Below are positions 36,012 to 44,478 of a stretch of 64,000 bases of DNA, piece by piece. How positions within the stretch are numbered: position 1 is the stretch's first letter; each line of letters opens with the position of its first letter. Below the pieces are notes generated by a model. That model saw only the letters and a program-made list of their open reading frames with translations. It had not been told where the DNA came from and did not search any database. The DNA lies in the NCBI RefSeq assembly GCF_009670965.2, contig NZ_CP073239.1:1178001-1242000 (forward strand). Reading direction: 5' to 3'. The DNA comes from Riemerella anatipestifer (GTDB taxonomy: Bacteria > Bacteroidota > Bacteroidia > Flavobacteriales > Weeksellaceae). The position numbers and the translations under genes are program-made.

Positions 36012-36035
36012 ATTATCTCATACAAAATTTACAAT

Positions 36036-36074
36036 ACCTCACTAATTTTATCTATATTAGTGAGGTGTTTTTTT
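36036..36074 (+). terminator. Terminator after the OmpA-family gene
   Basis: ACCTCACTAAT (36036-36046) pairs with ATTAGTGAGGT (36056-36066), followed by a T run. Confidence 0.87.
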
Positions 36075-36101
36075 AGTTAAAATTAAATCATTCAGAAATT
36101 T

Positions 36102-36749
36102 ATGGGCTTTTTTGAAGAACAATGTCCCGATATGGATCGCTATCTGGAAATGCATACATCTAGTGAACCCGAAATTCTTAGAAAATTAAGGAGAGAAACT
36201 TATCAGAAAACTACACAACCTCATATGATTTCAGGCGTTCAGCAGGGGAGATTGTTGTCTATTATTTCTCAACTGTTGCGTCCTAAATCGGTGCTAGAAA
36301 TTGGGACGTTTACAGGATACGCTACTTTGTCAATGGCTGAAGGCTTGCCAAGTGGAGGTAAAATCACTACTTTAGACATCAATGAAGATTTAGCCTATAT
36401 CCCAAAGAAATACTTTGAAGAAAGCATCTATTCTGACAAGATAGATTTTAGGCTAGAAAATGCTTTGGACTATCTTAATTCAACCCAAGAAATGTTTGAT
36501 ATGGTGTTTGTAGATGCAGATAAGGGTAATTATGTTAATTATTTCAATGCTGTAAAGTCTAAGTTAAATTTGGGTGGCGTTTTGATGTTTGATAATGTAC
36601 TTTGGTATGGTAAGGTTTTAGAAGAAAATTCTAAAGATAAATCAACGCAAGTCATTAAAGAATTAAACGAAATCTTAGCAAAAGACCCCGATTTTGAAAA
36701 TCTAATCTTACCTTTGCGAGACGGTTTAAATTTGGCAAGAAAAAAATAA
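36102..36749 (+). CDS. Class I SAM-dependent O-methyltransferase
   Basis: A 215-residue enzyme of the catechol/caffeoyl-CoA O-methyltransferase family (Methyltransf_3). The SAM motif is VLEIGTFTGYATLSMAEGLP. The metal-binding motifs VFVDADKGNYVNYF and LMFDNVLWYGKV fit. The substrate is unknown. It starts an apparent operon with the NlpC/P60, DUF1648 and Kdo transferase genes; the stop is 4 bases before the next start. Confidence 0.92.
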   Translation: MGFFEEQCPDMDRYLEMHTSSEPEILRKLRRETYQKTTQPHMISGVQQGRLLSIISQLLRPKSVLEIGTFTGYATLSMAEGLPSGGKITTLDINEDLAYIPKKYFEESIYSDKIDFRLENALDYLNSTQEMFDMVFVDADKGNYVNYFNAVKSKLNLGGVLMFDNVLWYGKVLEENSKDKSTQVIKELNEILAKDPDFENLILPLRDGLNLARKK

Positions 36750-36753
36750 AATC

Positions 36754-37467
36754 ATGAGTAGAGCGGTTGCGAGTGTTTCGGTAGTACCAGTGCGTTCAGA
36801 AGGCTTTGATAGAGCGGAAATTATCACTCAAGTATTGTATGGAGAGTCTGTGGAGATACTTTCTCAAGAGGGAAATTGGGTGCATATAAAAATGGATTTT
36901 GACGGCTACGAAGGCTGGGCTGATGCAAAACAGTTTAAAATAATTTCAGACGAAAATATTAGTGAAAGTAATACAAGTCTTGTTATACAACCCTTTTTGG
37001 AGTATGGTTTTGGAGATGAAAAATTACTTTTGTCTATTGGCTCCGAAATAGAGTCTGATGTAGTGGAAACGGTAGTTGCAAATACTAGAGGTTTTATTGC
37101 AGATACCGCCCAAAAGTTTCTCAATGTACCGTACCTTTGGGGAGGGCGTAGTTTTTTTGGGATAGATTGTAGCGGTTTTACTCAAATTGTTTATAAGGTA
37201 AGTGGTATAAAAATTCCAAGAGACGCTTATCAGCAAGCGGATGTAGGGCGAGTACTAGATTTTATAGAAGAAGCACAAGCGGGAGATTTAGCTTTTTTTG
37301 AAAATGAAGAAGGTAGAATTACCCATGTCGGCATTATGCTAGAGGACCGAAAAATAATCCACGCTCACGGTAAAGTAAGGATAGATGAGTTGGACTCCGT
37401 AGGGATTTTTAATAAAGACCAAAACAAACACACGCATAAACTCAGATTTATCAAAACACTTTTATAA
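36754..37467 (+). CDS. C40-family peptidase (NlpC/P60) with SH3-like domains
   Basis: A 237-residue cell-wall peptidase that cleaves the gamma-D-glutamyl to diamino acid bond. The N-terminal half has SH3-like folds (about 1-65 and 70-105). The catalytic domain has Cys139 in DCSGFTQIVY, His in RITHVGIML and a third polar residue near IIHAHG. No signal peptide is visible, unlike secreted NlpC/P60 enzymes, so a cytoplasmic peptide-recycling role like YkfC is possible. It lies between the methyltransferase and DUF1648 genes with 4 and 0 bases. Confidence 0.9.
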   Translation: MSRAVASVSVVPVRSEGFDRAEIITQVLYGESVEILSQEGNWVHIKMDFDGYEGWADAKQFKIISDENISESNTSLVIQPFLEYGFGDEKLLLSIGSEIESDVVETVVANTRGFIADTAQKFLNVPYLWGGRSFFGIDCSGFTQIVYKVSGIKIPRDAYQQADVGRVLDFIEEAQAGDLAFFENEEGRITHVGIMLEDRKIIHAHGKVRIDELDSVGIFNKDQNKHTHKLRFIKTLL

Positions 37468-37923
37468 ATGTGGTTTAAAGGCTTAGATATTATAAATGTA
37501 ATACTGTTGCTTTTACTTTTTGTAAGGGCAATAAAGGCTTACCCTAAACTACCTCAAAAAATACCTACCCACTTTAATTTATATTTAGAGCCTGATGCCT
37601 GGGGTTCTCGTGTGATGATATTTTTCTTACCAACTTTGGCAGGCATTATTTTGAGTTTGTTTATGCTAGTATTACCTGAATCTGAACCTAACCTTATCGT
37701 ACCCATTACACCAAAAAATAGAGAAGTGCAGTTATATATGGGAGATTTGATGATGAAGTTACTTTTGTTGGTAATTTTGTTTTTTAAACATTTTCTTCTT
37801 TCCATTACAATTTGTACAGAATCTGCGTGTAGAAAACAGTTTAAACCTTACATCATCATTTGCTTTATAAGTGTATTTGCTGTTCCTTTGGTTTATATGG
37901 TGTTATCCTATATATATAAATAA
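37468..37923 (+). CDS. DUF1648-domain membrane protein
   Basis: A 151-residue protein with four membrane segments and the DUF1648 pattern LPQKIPTHFNLYLEPDAWGS (about 28-47). The family is common in Gram-positive regulators such as SdpI, but its job here is unknown. Its ATG directly follows the NlpC/P60 stop; kdtA follows 2 bases later. Confidence 0.8.
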   Translation: MWFKGLDIINVILLLLLFVRAIKAYPKLPQKIPTHFNLYLEPDAWGSRVMIFFLPTLAGIILSLFMLVLPESEPNLIVPITPKNREVQLYMGDLMMKLLLLVILFFKHFLLSITICTESACRKQFKPYIIICFISVFAVPLVYMVLSYIYK

Positions 37924-37925
37924 AA

Positions 37926-39155
37926 ATGAAATTTTTATACTTCATATTTATACGCTTACTAATTATTGGTTTTAGATTTGGGAGTGTTTTCAATTCAAAA
38001 ATTAGAAAGGGGTGGGAAGGACGAAAAAAAAGCAATACTGTTGTTAAAAATACCTTTTCTCCAAACGATAAAGTGATTTGGATGCACGCCGCCAGTCTAG
38101 GCGAATACGAGCAAGGCTTACCTGTATTGCAAGGATTAAAGAAAAAATATCCTAATTATAAAGTATTGGTTACCTTTTTTTCTCCTTCTGGTTACGAAAA
38201 TGTGATTAAAAAGAAAACTATTGCAGATGCCATTTGTTATTTACCGTTTGACACTAGAAAGGGGGTAGCCTCTTTTTTAAAGCACTTTCAAGTGGAGCTT
38301 TTCTTTACTGTAAAGTACGACTATTGGTACAATCTACTTAGTGCACTTAAGCAAAAGCAAGTAAAAACTTTTGTAGTTTCGGCACTATTTTACCCGTCTC
38401 AAGTATTTTTTAAACCTTATGGAAAATGGATGGTGGCGGAATTAAAAAAGAATATAGATTGGTTTTTCCATCAGACTAAAGATTCGTTGGCTTTAGCTCA
38501 AGGGATTGGCTTATCACAATCATCTCTTTCAGGGGACACGCGTTACGATAGAGTGAAGGCAACTAAAGTTAATTTTGAAGAAATACCATTGGTTAAAAAG
38601 TTCAAAGACCAAAGCCTATTACTCGTTTTCGGAAGTTCTTGGGAAGCTGAAGAAATCATCGCTGAAAAGGTTACAGAAGTTAACAATGAAGTTAAACTCA
38701 TCATCGCCCCACACGATTTAAAACGAGTGCCTGTACTTAAGAAAAAATTTCCTCAAGCGTTGTTATATACAGAACTAAATGAGCAAGAGTTTGATAACAA
38801 TGAAGAAAATAATATCCTTATTATAAATACCATAGGGTTGCTTTCTAGAATTTATGCTTATGCGGACATAACGGTGGTAGGCGGTGGCTTTCATAGTGCT
38901 GGGCTACATAATATTTTAGAGTCGGCAGTCTTTGGAAATCCTGTTTTGTTTGGAGATAAATATCGTAAAAACCCAGAAGCCGATGCACTTATTGATTATG
39001 GAGGAGGTAGGTCTTTTTCTACTCTAGAAGAGGTGGTTCAATTTATTCAATCTTTAATTTTAGATGAATCTTTGAGGAAGAGAATGGCTAATAGTGCAGA
39101 AGTTTTCATCTCTAATCAGCCTAAGGCTACGGAGCATATCCTGTCTAAATTTTAA
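37926..39155 (+). CDS. waaA: 3-deoxy-D-manno-octulosonic acid transferase
   Basis: A 409-residue glycosyltransferase that adds Kdo to lipid A precursor at the inner membrane. A short N-terminal membrane anchor (about 4-20) is followed by WMHAASLGEYEQGLPVL, the family's acceptor motif, and by the donor-binding region VVGGGFHSAGLHNILESA with GNPVLFGDKYRKNPEA. The length is normal. One or two Kdo units cannot be predicted from sequence. It ends the operon that starts at 36102. Confidence 0.96.
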   Translation: MKFLYFIFIRLLIIGFRFGSVFNSKIRKGWEGRKKSNTVVKNTFSPNDKVIWMHAASLGEYEQGLPVLQGLKKKYPNYKVLVTFFSPSGYENVIKKKTIADAICYLPFDTRKGVASFLKHFQVELFFTVKYDYWYNLLSALKQKQVKTFVVSALFYPSQVFFKPYGKWMVAELKKNIDWFFHQTKDSLALAQGIGLSQSSLSGDTRYDRVKATKVNFEEIPLVKKFKDQSLLLVFGSSWEAEEIIAEKVTEVNNEVKLIIAPHDLKRVPVLKKKFPQALLYTELNEQEFDNNEENNILIINTIGLLSRIYAYADITVVGGGFHSAGLHNILESAVFGNPVLFGDKYRKNPEADALIDYGGGRSFSTLEEVVQFIQSLILDESLRKRMANSAEVFISNQPKATEHILSKF

Positions 39156-39192
39156 TTTATCTTGTTTTTTCGTTAAAAAATAAAGCGGAGGT

Positions 39193-39229
39193 TTTGTTGT
39201 TTTAGATATAATTGTTAGATTTGTCTAAC
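39193..39229 (+). promoter_or_regulatory. Promoter with embedded palindrome before the TonB-dependent receptor gene
   Basis: TTTG (39193-39196) and TAGATTTG (39216-39223) are spaced by exactly 19 bases, the consensus. The -7 box lies inside the perfect 16-base palindrome GTTAGATTTGTCTAAC (39214-39229), so a dimeric repressor bound there would block the promoter. A metal-responsive repressor is a plausible but unproven reader. Confidence 0.65.
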
Positions 39230-39256
39230 TTTTAAAGAAGATAAATGTAACTTTAT

Positions 39257-41284
39257 ATGAAACGAACATTATTTTTATTAGGTAGTTGCTTTAGTATAAG
39301 CGTTTTTTCTCAAGAGGCAGACTCTGCTAAATCTTCCAAGGATATAGAAGAAATCGTAATGACGGGGACACTAAAGGCAGTGAGTAGGGATAAAAGCCCT
39401 GTGCCAGTAGAAGTATTTTCTGCAAAATTTTTTGAAAAGAATCCCACTCCCAGCATTATGGAATCGGTGGAAATGATTAACGGTGTGCGTCCGCAACTTA
39501 ATTGTTCCGTTTGTAATACGGGAGATATTCACATCAATGGGTTAGAAGGACCATACACTTTGATTTTAATTGATGGAATGCCGATTGTAAGCTCTCTTTC
39601 CACAGTTTACGGACTTAATGGTATCCCAAATAGTATGATAGAACGGGTGGAAGTAGTTAAAGGTCCAGCTTCGTCCCTTTACGGTTCGGAAGCAATGGGA
39701 GGTATCATCAATATCATTACTAAAAACGCACTTACTGCCCCGCGTTTAACGCTTAATCTTAACTCCACTTCTTGGGGCGAACACAATACAGACATTGGCG
39801 GTAAATTTAGATTAAACGATAAGGTGTCCTCTTTATTAAGCCTTAATTATTTCAATTTTCAAAATAAAATAGATAAGAATAGGGACAACTTTACCGATGC
39901 GGCACTGCAAAACCGAATTTCAGTATTTAATAAATGGGATTTCCAAAGAAATGAAGGAAGAGTGGCGAGTTTGGCTTTAAGGTATTTCAATGAAGACCGT
40001 TTTGGAGGCGTTTTGGAATGGGAGAAAAAACACCGAGGGAGCGATGAAGTTTATGGGGAGAGTATTTACACCAAAAGATTTGAAACGATAGGGATTTATC
40101 AACTTCCGATAAAAGAAAAGGTGGTTACTCAATTTTCGTATAACTATCATCATCAAGATTCGTTTTATGGCGATGTGCCTTATTTAGCGAAGCAATCTAC
40201 GGCGTTTGGACAAATCTATTGGGATAAGACGTTGGGTAAATCTGATTTTTTATTGGGAGCTACCGTCAAAAATGTATATTACGACGATAATACGCCAGGG
40301 ACACTTTCTAAAGATGGAACAATCAATCAACCTCAAAACGATTGGCTGCCGGGTATTTTTGCTCAAAACCAATGGAATATCAACGATAAAAATACTTTAT
40401 TGGTAGGCTACCGATTAGATTGGTCTAAATTTCACGGAGCGATACATTCACCAAGAGTGGCGTATAAATGGAGTTTGGCTTCACAGACTAATTTGAGGGC
40501 GAGTTTCGGGACGGGGTTCCGAGTGGTCAATCTTTTTACAGAAGACCACGCTGCTCTTACGGGGTCTAGGGAAGTGGTGATTTCGGAAGCCTTGAATCCC
40601 GAACGCTCCTACAACGGAAACCTTAATCTTACGCACAAAATTTACACTTCTGGCGGTTACATCAATTTTGATATGATAGGGTTTTATTCTCATTTCACTA
40701 ATAAAATCATTGGGGATTTTGATACCAATCCCAATCAAATTATTTATCAAAATTTGAAAGGCTATGCGGTGAGTAAAGGCGTTTCGCTGAATACGGAATT
40801 AAAATTAGGGTCGCCACTTACCGTTAATTTGGGAGCGTCTTATATGGAAGTGTATCAGAAATACGAAGAAGATGGGCAAACGGAAACCCTACAACAGTTA
40901 TTCGCTCCCAGATGGTCGGGAACTTATGCTATCAGCTATAATTTTCCAAAGGAATGGAGTGCAGATTTTACAGGGGCTTTTTATGGACCGATGCGTTTGC
41001 CTGTGTTGCCTAATGATTTCAGACCTGCCCATTCGCCTTGGTACACTTTAGCGAATATTCAGATTAGAAAACATTTTTCTAAACTCGGCATAGAGGTGTA
41101 TGGTGGTGTGAAAAACTTGTTTAATTTTACACCGAAAAATCCTATTATGCGACCGTTTGACCCGTTTGATACAAAAGTTTCGGAGCCGAGCAACCCGTAT
41201 GGTTATACTTTTGATACCGAATATGGCTATGCTCCAATGTTGGGCATCAGAGGGTTTATTGGATTGAGGTATAACATTAAATAA
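39257..41284 (+). CDS. TonB-dependent outer-membrane receptor with CSVC plug motif
   Basis: A 675-residue receptor. It has a signal peptide (about 1-18), a TonB-box-like EEIVMTGT (31-38), a plug domain with NGLEGPYTLILIDGMPI and VKGPASSLYGSEAMGGIINI, and a beta-barrel ending FIGLRYNIK. The plug carries a CSVC motif (Cys83/Cys86) in LNCSVCNTGDIHI, unusual for siderophore receptors. The next gene encodes a thioredoxin-like protein with the same CSVC motif. The substrate is unknown; copper, heme or iron are possibilities. Confidence 0.93.
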   Translation: MKRTLFLLGSCFSISVFSQEADSAKSSKDIEEIVMTGTLKAVSRDKSPVPVEVFSAKFFEKNPTPSIMESVEMINGVRPQLNCSVCNTGDIHINGLEGPYTLILIDGMPIVSSLSTVYGLNGIPNSMIERVEVVKGPASSLYGSEAMGGIINIITKNALTAPRLTLNLNSTSWGEHNTDIGGKFRLNDKVSSLLSLNYFNFQNKIDKNRDNFTDAALQNRISVFNKWDFQRNEGRVASLALRYFNEDRFGGVLEWEKKHRGSDEVYGESIYTKRFETIGIYQLPIKEKVVTQFSYNYHHQDSFYGDVPYLAKQSTAFGQIYWDKTLGKSDFLLGATVKNVYYDDNTPGTLSKDGTINQPQNDWLPGIFAQNQWNINDKNTLLVGYRLDWSKFHGAIHSPRVAYKWSLASQTNLRASFGTGFRVVNLFTEDHAALTGSREVVISEALNPERSYNGNLNLTHKIYTSGGYINFDMIGFYSHFTNKIIGDFDTNPNQIIYQNLKGYAVSKGVSLNTELKLGSPLTVNLGASYMEVYQKYEEDGQTETLQQLFAPRWSGTYAISYNFPKEWSADFTGAFYGPMRLPVLPNDFRPAHSPWYTLANIQIRKHFSKLGIEVYGGVKNLFNFTPKNPIMRPFDPFDTKVSEPSNPYGYTFDTEYGYAPMLGIRGFIGLRYNIK

Positions 41285-41297
41285 AACACAACATCAA

Positions 41298-41762
41298 ATG
41301 CTGAAAAACATCTTACGGATTCAAATGACACTTTTTATAACGGTGTTTTTCCCCAAGGCACAGCAGCTTCCTTTTGTGTCTTGGGAGGCATTTGATACTT
41401 TGAGGCTTTCTCGACCCAGAAATACTTTGGTATTTGTTCGTACCGATTGGTGTTCGGTCTGTAAGAAACAGATTAAAGATTTAGAACAAGCCTCTTCTTT
41501 ACTTCGTTTACTCTCGGAGCGTGTTTACCTCTTGGATTTGAATGCAGAAAAAGAGAAACGAAGTCTTTCGTTTTTTGGTAAAACTTACCGTTATTATACC
41601 AGTGGAAGAACATCAGGGCTACACGAACTTGCGCATTATTTTTCGCCTCGCAACCAAGTTTATCCTTTGTGGGTATTGTTGGATAAAGATGGAAGTATCT
41701 TAACAACCTATGAGGGCTATTGGTCTAAGGAGCAGCTTTCGGAACTTGTGGCATCATATTGA
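41298..41762 (+). CDS. Periplasmic thioredoxin-like protein
   Basis: A 154-residue protein with a signal-like N-terminus (about 1-21) and a thioredoxin fold. The active site is DWCSVCKKQ (Cys52/Cys55), and a cis-proline-like YPLWVLLDKDG follows. It starts 13 bases after the receptor gene, so the pair is likely co-transcribed and may act on the receptor or its metal cargo. It ends with a 9-base overlap with the convergent acetyltransferase gene. Confidence 0.87.
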   Translation: MLKNILRIQMTLFITVFFPKAQQLPFVSWEAFDTLRLSRPRNTLVFVRTDWCSVCKKQIKDLEQASSLLRLLSERVYLLDLNAEKEKRSLSFFGKTYRYYTSGRTSGLHELAHYFSPRNQVYPLWVLLDKDGSILTTYEGYWSKEQLSELVASY

Positions 41763-42044
41763 GGGGAAGACATCGTCTAGGTGTTCCATTCTCATCATTA
41801 CAGCACGAGCGTAGGAGCAATGCGGATAGATAGTCCATTGGTGTTCTCTAGCGAAGCTAATGGCTTCTTTTATTAGAGCTTTTCCTAAGCCTCGCCCTTC
41901 AAACTTCGGAAAAATGTTTACAAATGAAATGATGAGTTGTTGTTTCTCTGGTAGAATGGTGTAGGTTAGTCGTCCTATTTCTTCGGTGTCGTTAGACATA
42001 CTTATAAATCCGCCATTTCCTGTTTGGTTGTTCTTAAAATTCAT
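41754..42044 (-). CDS. Small GNAT-family N-acetyltransferase
   Basis: A 96-residue protein with the acetyl-CoA pyrophosphate-binding motif FEGRGLGKALIKEAISFARE (about 49-68). It belongs to the short, YjdJ-like group that binds acetyl-CoA with few other motifs. The substrate is unknown. Its end overlaps the end of the thioredoxin-like gene on the other strand. Confidence 0.85.
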   Translation of the reverse strand: MNFKNNQTGNGGFISMSNDTEEIGRLTYTILPEKQQLIISFVNIFPKFEGRGLGKALIKEAISFAREHQWTIYPHCSYARAVMMRMEHLDDVFPSI

Positions 42045-42156
42045 TGTGTTTGTTTTTTTTTATTTTTTTGGTAACATCTGCACTGAAAAAAAATAATTAA
42101 ATGTTTAGTATAACTATTTTTTTAAAACAGTTATCTCTTTAGTATAAGAACTAGGT

Positions 42157-42633
42157 CTAATAAAATTTATAAAAATCTACTCCTAAAGGTTCCTGTTTTA
42201 TAACATTTGATAGTACTCTAAATAATTTTAATTTAATTTCTTCGCTGTAGTCTTCTTCATTGATAATAGAAAATATGAGTTCATATAGAAATTCTTTATC
42301 CACTATATTATCGGCGACAAGTACGACTATATTTTCCATTTCGATGATAAATTTATCAATACAGTATTCAAAACCATTTATTTGTAAGAAGTAGGCTCCA
42401 ATGGCAATAGAAGTTCTTTTGTTACCATCGTTAAATGCGTGAAACTTGTTAATAGAGAAAACCAGATGAGTTAGTTTTTCTTCAAAAGTAGGGTAATAAT
42501 CATCATTATCTAAATGGCTAAGAGGGCTGTCTAAATTTCCAAAATTTTTAATTCCAGGTTGTCCTCCGGAAATTTCAATTATTTTATCGTGAATTTTGAT
42601 AGCGTATTTTGTTGGGATTTTTAAAACATTCAT
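42157..42633 (-). CDS. Doc-type (death-on-curing) Fic-fold toxin
   Basis: A 158-residue Fic/Doc protein. The core motif is HAFNDGNKRT with His65, Asp69, Asn71, Lys72 and Arg73, of the HxFx(D/N)xNKR Doc form and not the HxFx(D/E)GNGR Fic form. Doc kinases phosphorylate EF-Tu; Fic enzymes add AMP. The N-terminal ISGGQPGIKNFGNLDSPL pattern also fits Doc. It is longer than phage P1 Doc (126 residues). It follows a large DNA-binding gene by 2 bases, and no Phd-type antitoxin is adjacent. Confidence 0.9.
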   Translation of the reverse strand: MNVLKIPTKYAIKIHDKIIEISGGQPGIKNFGNLDSPLSHLDNDDYYPTFEEKLTHLVFSINKFHAFNDGNKRTSIAIGAYFLQINGFEYCIDKFIIEMENIVVLVADNIVDKEFLYELIFSIINEEDYSEEIKLKLFRVLSNVIKQEPLGVDFYKFY

Positions 42634-42635
42634 AA

Positions 42636-43706
42636 TTATCTATCTTTTAGTCTTATGAATACTTCTTTGTTTTCTTCTAATCTTTCTTCTAAAGACTTGC
42701 TATTTTCGCCTAAAAACTTTTCAAAGTCTTCAGAGCTTACTTCAGAAATGTATTCTTTTAGTTTTTCGTGGAGGGCATCTCTAAATGCTAAATCTCTTGA
42801 CGCCATCAGGCTTCTTGCTTTCTCCTTTAATGGCAGCAGTGTTGAACTCATTAAGGTATCGTATTCATTGAATAGAAGATGAGCTTCGGACAAGGTGAGT
42901 TTTCTATTTAGTTTATTAAATTCTTTTTTTAAATAGTCCGAAAATCCATTTTCATATGATGCAATTAAGTCTAAGACTTCAGAATATAGGGTACTTCTTA
43001 TACTGTCTTTTGCGTTTAAGTTTAGTATTTGTTTGTATTCTTTTGCGTTTTCTTTGAATATGCTTTTGTAAATCTTATCGGTTAATTGGGCATATTTAAA
43101 CTTGTTACTTACGATGCACTCATCAAGTCCGTTTGTAAACTCTTGCCTGTAGTTGTACTCTCGGATTGCACTTGGGATAAATTCTTCTTCTCTTTGATTG
43201 ATGAATTTTGTTTTTCCTCCGATTTTTTTGTTCAGAAAATCAATTACAATATCCAGAATTATAGACCTTAATCTTTGGGCGTTTTCCGAATCTGTTAGGA
43301 GCATACCAATATTTAGAAATGCTTTATAGGTAAAGGTCCCTAGAACGGAAGTTTTGTTCAAATTATCTATCTCATTTTCATATAATTGTTTTATGGTAAC
43401 GACATCAATGTCGTTACCATCGTCTTTAGTTAAGAAAGATAAAATATGCTCTTTAAATTGTTTCAATTTGATACCATTATAGACTTCATATCCACTATGG
43501 TTAAGCTCTTCTTTGTGATTTTCCAAAATTCTATCAATAGTTCGGATATCAACATCAAAATACTTTGCCACCTGATTTTTAGTAAACCGATATTTGTTTT
43601 CAAACATAAGACCATAAAACCCCAAATTTTTGTAAATCTCTTCGATAGCTTGGTTGTTGTTTAGTATATTTTTTCTTTCAATGCTTGAGTTGGTTAAATC
43701 TTTCAT
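42636..43706 (-). CDS. RhuM-like DNA-binding partner of the Doc toxin
   Basis: A protein of about 356 residues starting MKDLTNSSIERK. A TTG at 43739 would add 11 residues but overlaps a probable operator, so the ATG is preferred. An N-terminal helix-turn-helix, TKNQVAKYFDVDIRTIDRIL (about 43-62), implies DNA binding. The middle FLNIGMLLTDSENAQRLRS resembles RhuM-family proteins; the C-terminal half is helical and charged (coiled coil about 270-350). The Doc gene follows 2 bases later, so it is probably the regulator and possibly the antitoxin. I do not recognise a catalytic motif. Confidence 0.65.
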   Translation of the reverse strand: MKDLTNSSIERKNILNNNQAIEEIYKNLGFYGLMFENKYRFTKNQVAKYFDVDIRTIDRILENHKEELNHSGYEVYNGIKLKQFKEHILSFLTKDDGNDIDVVTIKQLYENEIDNLNKTSVLGTFTYKAFLNIGMLLTDSENAQRLRSIILDIVIDFLNKKIGGKTKFINQREEEFIPSAIREYNYRQEFTNGLDECIVSNKFKYAQLTDKIYKSIFKENAKEYKQILNLNAKDSIRSTLYSEVLDLIASYENGFSDYLKKEFNKLNRKLTLSEAHLLFNEYDTLMSSTLLPLKEKARSLMASRDLAFRDALHEKLKEYISEVSSEDFEKFLGENSKSLEERLEENKEVFIRLKDR

Positions 43707-43733
43707 AACGATAGAATAATTAGAATTATCGTT
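43707..43733 (-). promoter_or_regulatory. Inverted repeat directly before the RhuM-like/Doc operon
   Basis: AACGATA (43707-43713) and TATCGTT (43727-43733) are perfect 7-base arms separated by 13 bases. The first arm directly abuts the ATG of the DNA-binding gene. Self-repression by that protein is inferred. Confidence 0.5.
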
Positions 43734-43929
43734 TAACAAAATTAGTGAAAATAGACCAATGCTTCAAAGTATAAGTTTATAATGGCGTGTTTTAAAATTC
43801 ACTCGTTTTCACACGGTTATTTAGTAGCTTATCTTTAATCTGTAATAGCTGGTGGAGTCCCAATTTAGTTTCTATACTTTAAGGAGGTATTCGTTTTTTT
43901 ATCCGCCACATTCCTGCGGGGGCTTTCCG

Positions 43930-43957
43930 TTTGGTAAATAATATTTGTTTAAATTTG
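43930..43957 (+). promoter_or_regulatory. Candidate promoter of the bacilliredoxin gene
   Basis: TTTG at 43930-43933 and TAAATTTG at 43950-43957 are present, but the spacer is short (16 bases). The ATG follows 23 bases later. Confidence 0.5.
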
Positions 43958-43980
43958 TAGCCAAATAAAAAGAAATTATT

Positions 43981-44391
43981 ATGTATCCACAAGAATTAGT
44001 AATGCCGATGAAGGCAGAATTGACAGATAACGGGTTTAAAGATTTAACCACTCCCGAACTGGTAAACGAGGCTCTGAAGGCTTCTGGGACTACATTGCTT
44101 ATGGTGAACTCGGTGTGCGGTTGTGCGGCGGGGGCTGCTAGACCAGGGGTGTTGTACTCTCTAAATGGAGATAAAAAACCAGATAATTTGGTAACTGTTT
44201 TTGCGGGGTTTGACCTTGAGGCAGTCGTGGAGGCAAGAAGACACTTGGCGCCATTCCCACCATCATCGCCTTGTGTGGCTTTGTTCAAAGACGGCGAATT
44301 GGTGCATATGATAGAAAGACACCACATAGAGGGCAATCCGGCAGAAGCTATTGCAGCTAATCTACAAGCGGCATACGAAGAATATTGCTAA
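43981..44391 (+). CDS. BrxA/BrxB-family bacilliredoxin
   Basis: A 136-residue thioredoxin-fold protein (YphP/YqiW family, DUF1094). The active site is NSVCGCAAG with Cys46-Gly-Cys48; ARPGVLYS, FAGFDLEAVVEAR and PPSSPCVALFKDGELVHM are family features. In Bacillus, bacilliredoxins remove bacillithiol from proteins; the thiol used in this organism is unknown. It is monocistronic and ends at a terminator shared with hemE. Confidence 0.95.
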   Translation: MYPQELVMPMKAELTDNGFKDLTTPELVNEALKASGTTLLMVNSVCGCAAGAARPGVLYSLNGDKKPDNLVTVFAGFDLEAVVEARRHLAPFPPSSPCVALFKDGELVHMIERHHIEGNPAEAIAANLQAAYEEYC

Positions 44392-44413
44392 AAAATAGTA
44401 AATTAAATAAGTG

Positions 44414-44448
44414 AAAAAGAGCTGTACTTTTTAGTATAGCTCTTTTTT
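44414..44448. terminator. Terminator between bacilliredoxin and hemE
   Basis: AAAAAGAGCTGTAC (44414-44427) pairs with GTATAGCTCTTTTT (44434-44447) with one G-T pair. A and T runs on both sides allow use in both directions. Confidence 0.83.
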
Positions 44449-44478
44449 CTATTGAATAATATTTTATTGAAATAATTT

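Noticed and set aside
42111..42135. Inverted repeat ATAACT...AGTTAT downstream of the Doc gene
   Set aside because: The arms are only six bases, AT-rich and without a T run, so I do not call it a terminator.
43899..44336. A 145-residue minus-strand frame opposite the bacilliredoxin gene
   Set aside because: It is fully antisense to a recognised gene with intact motifs, and its predicted protein resembles no family I know.
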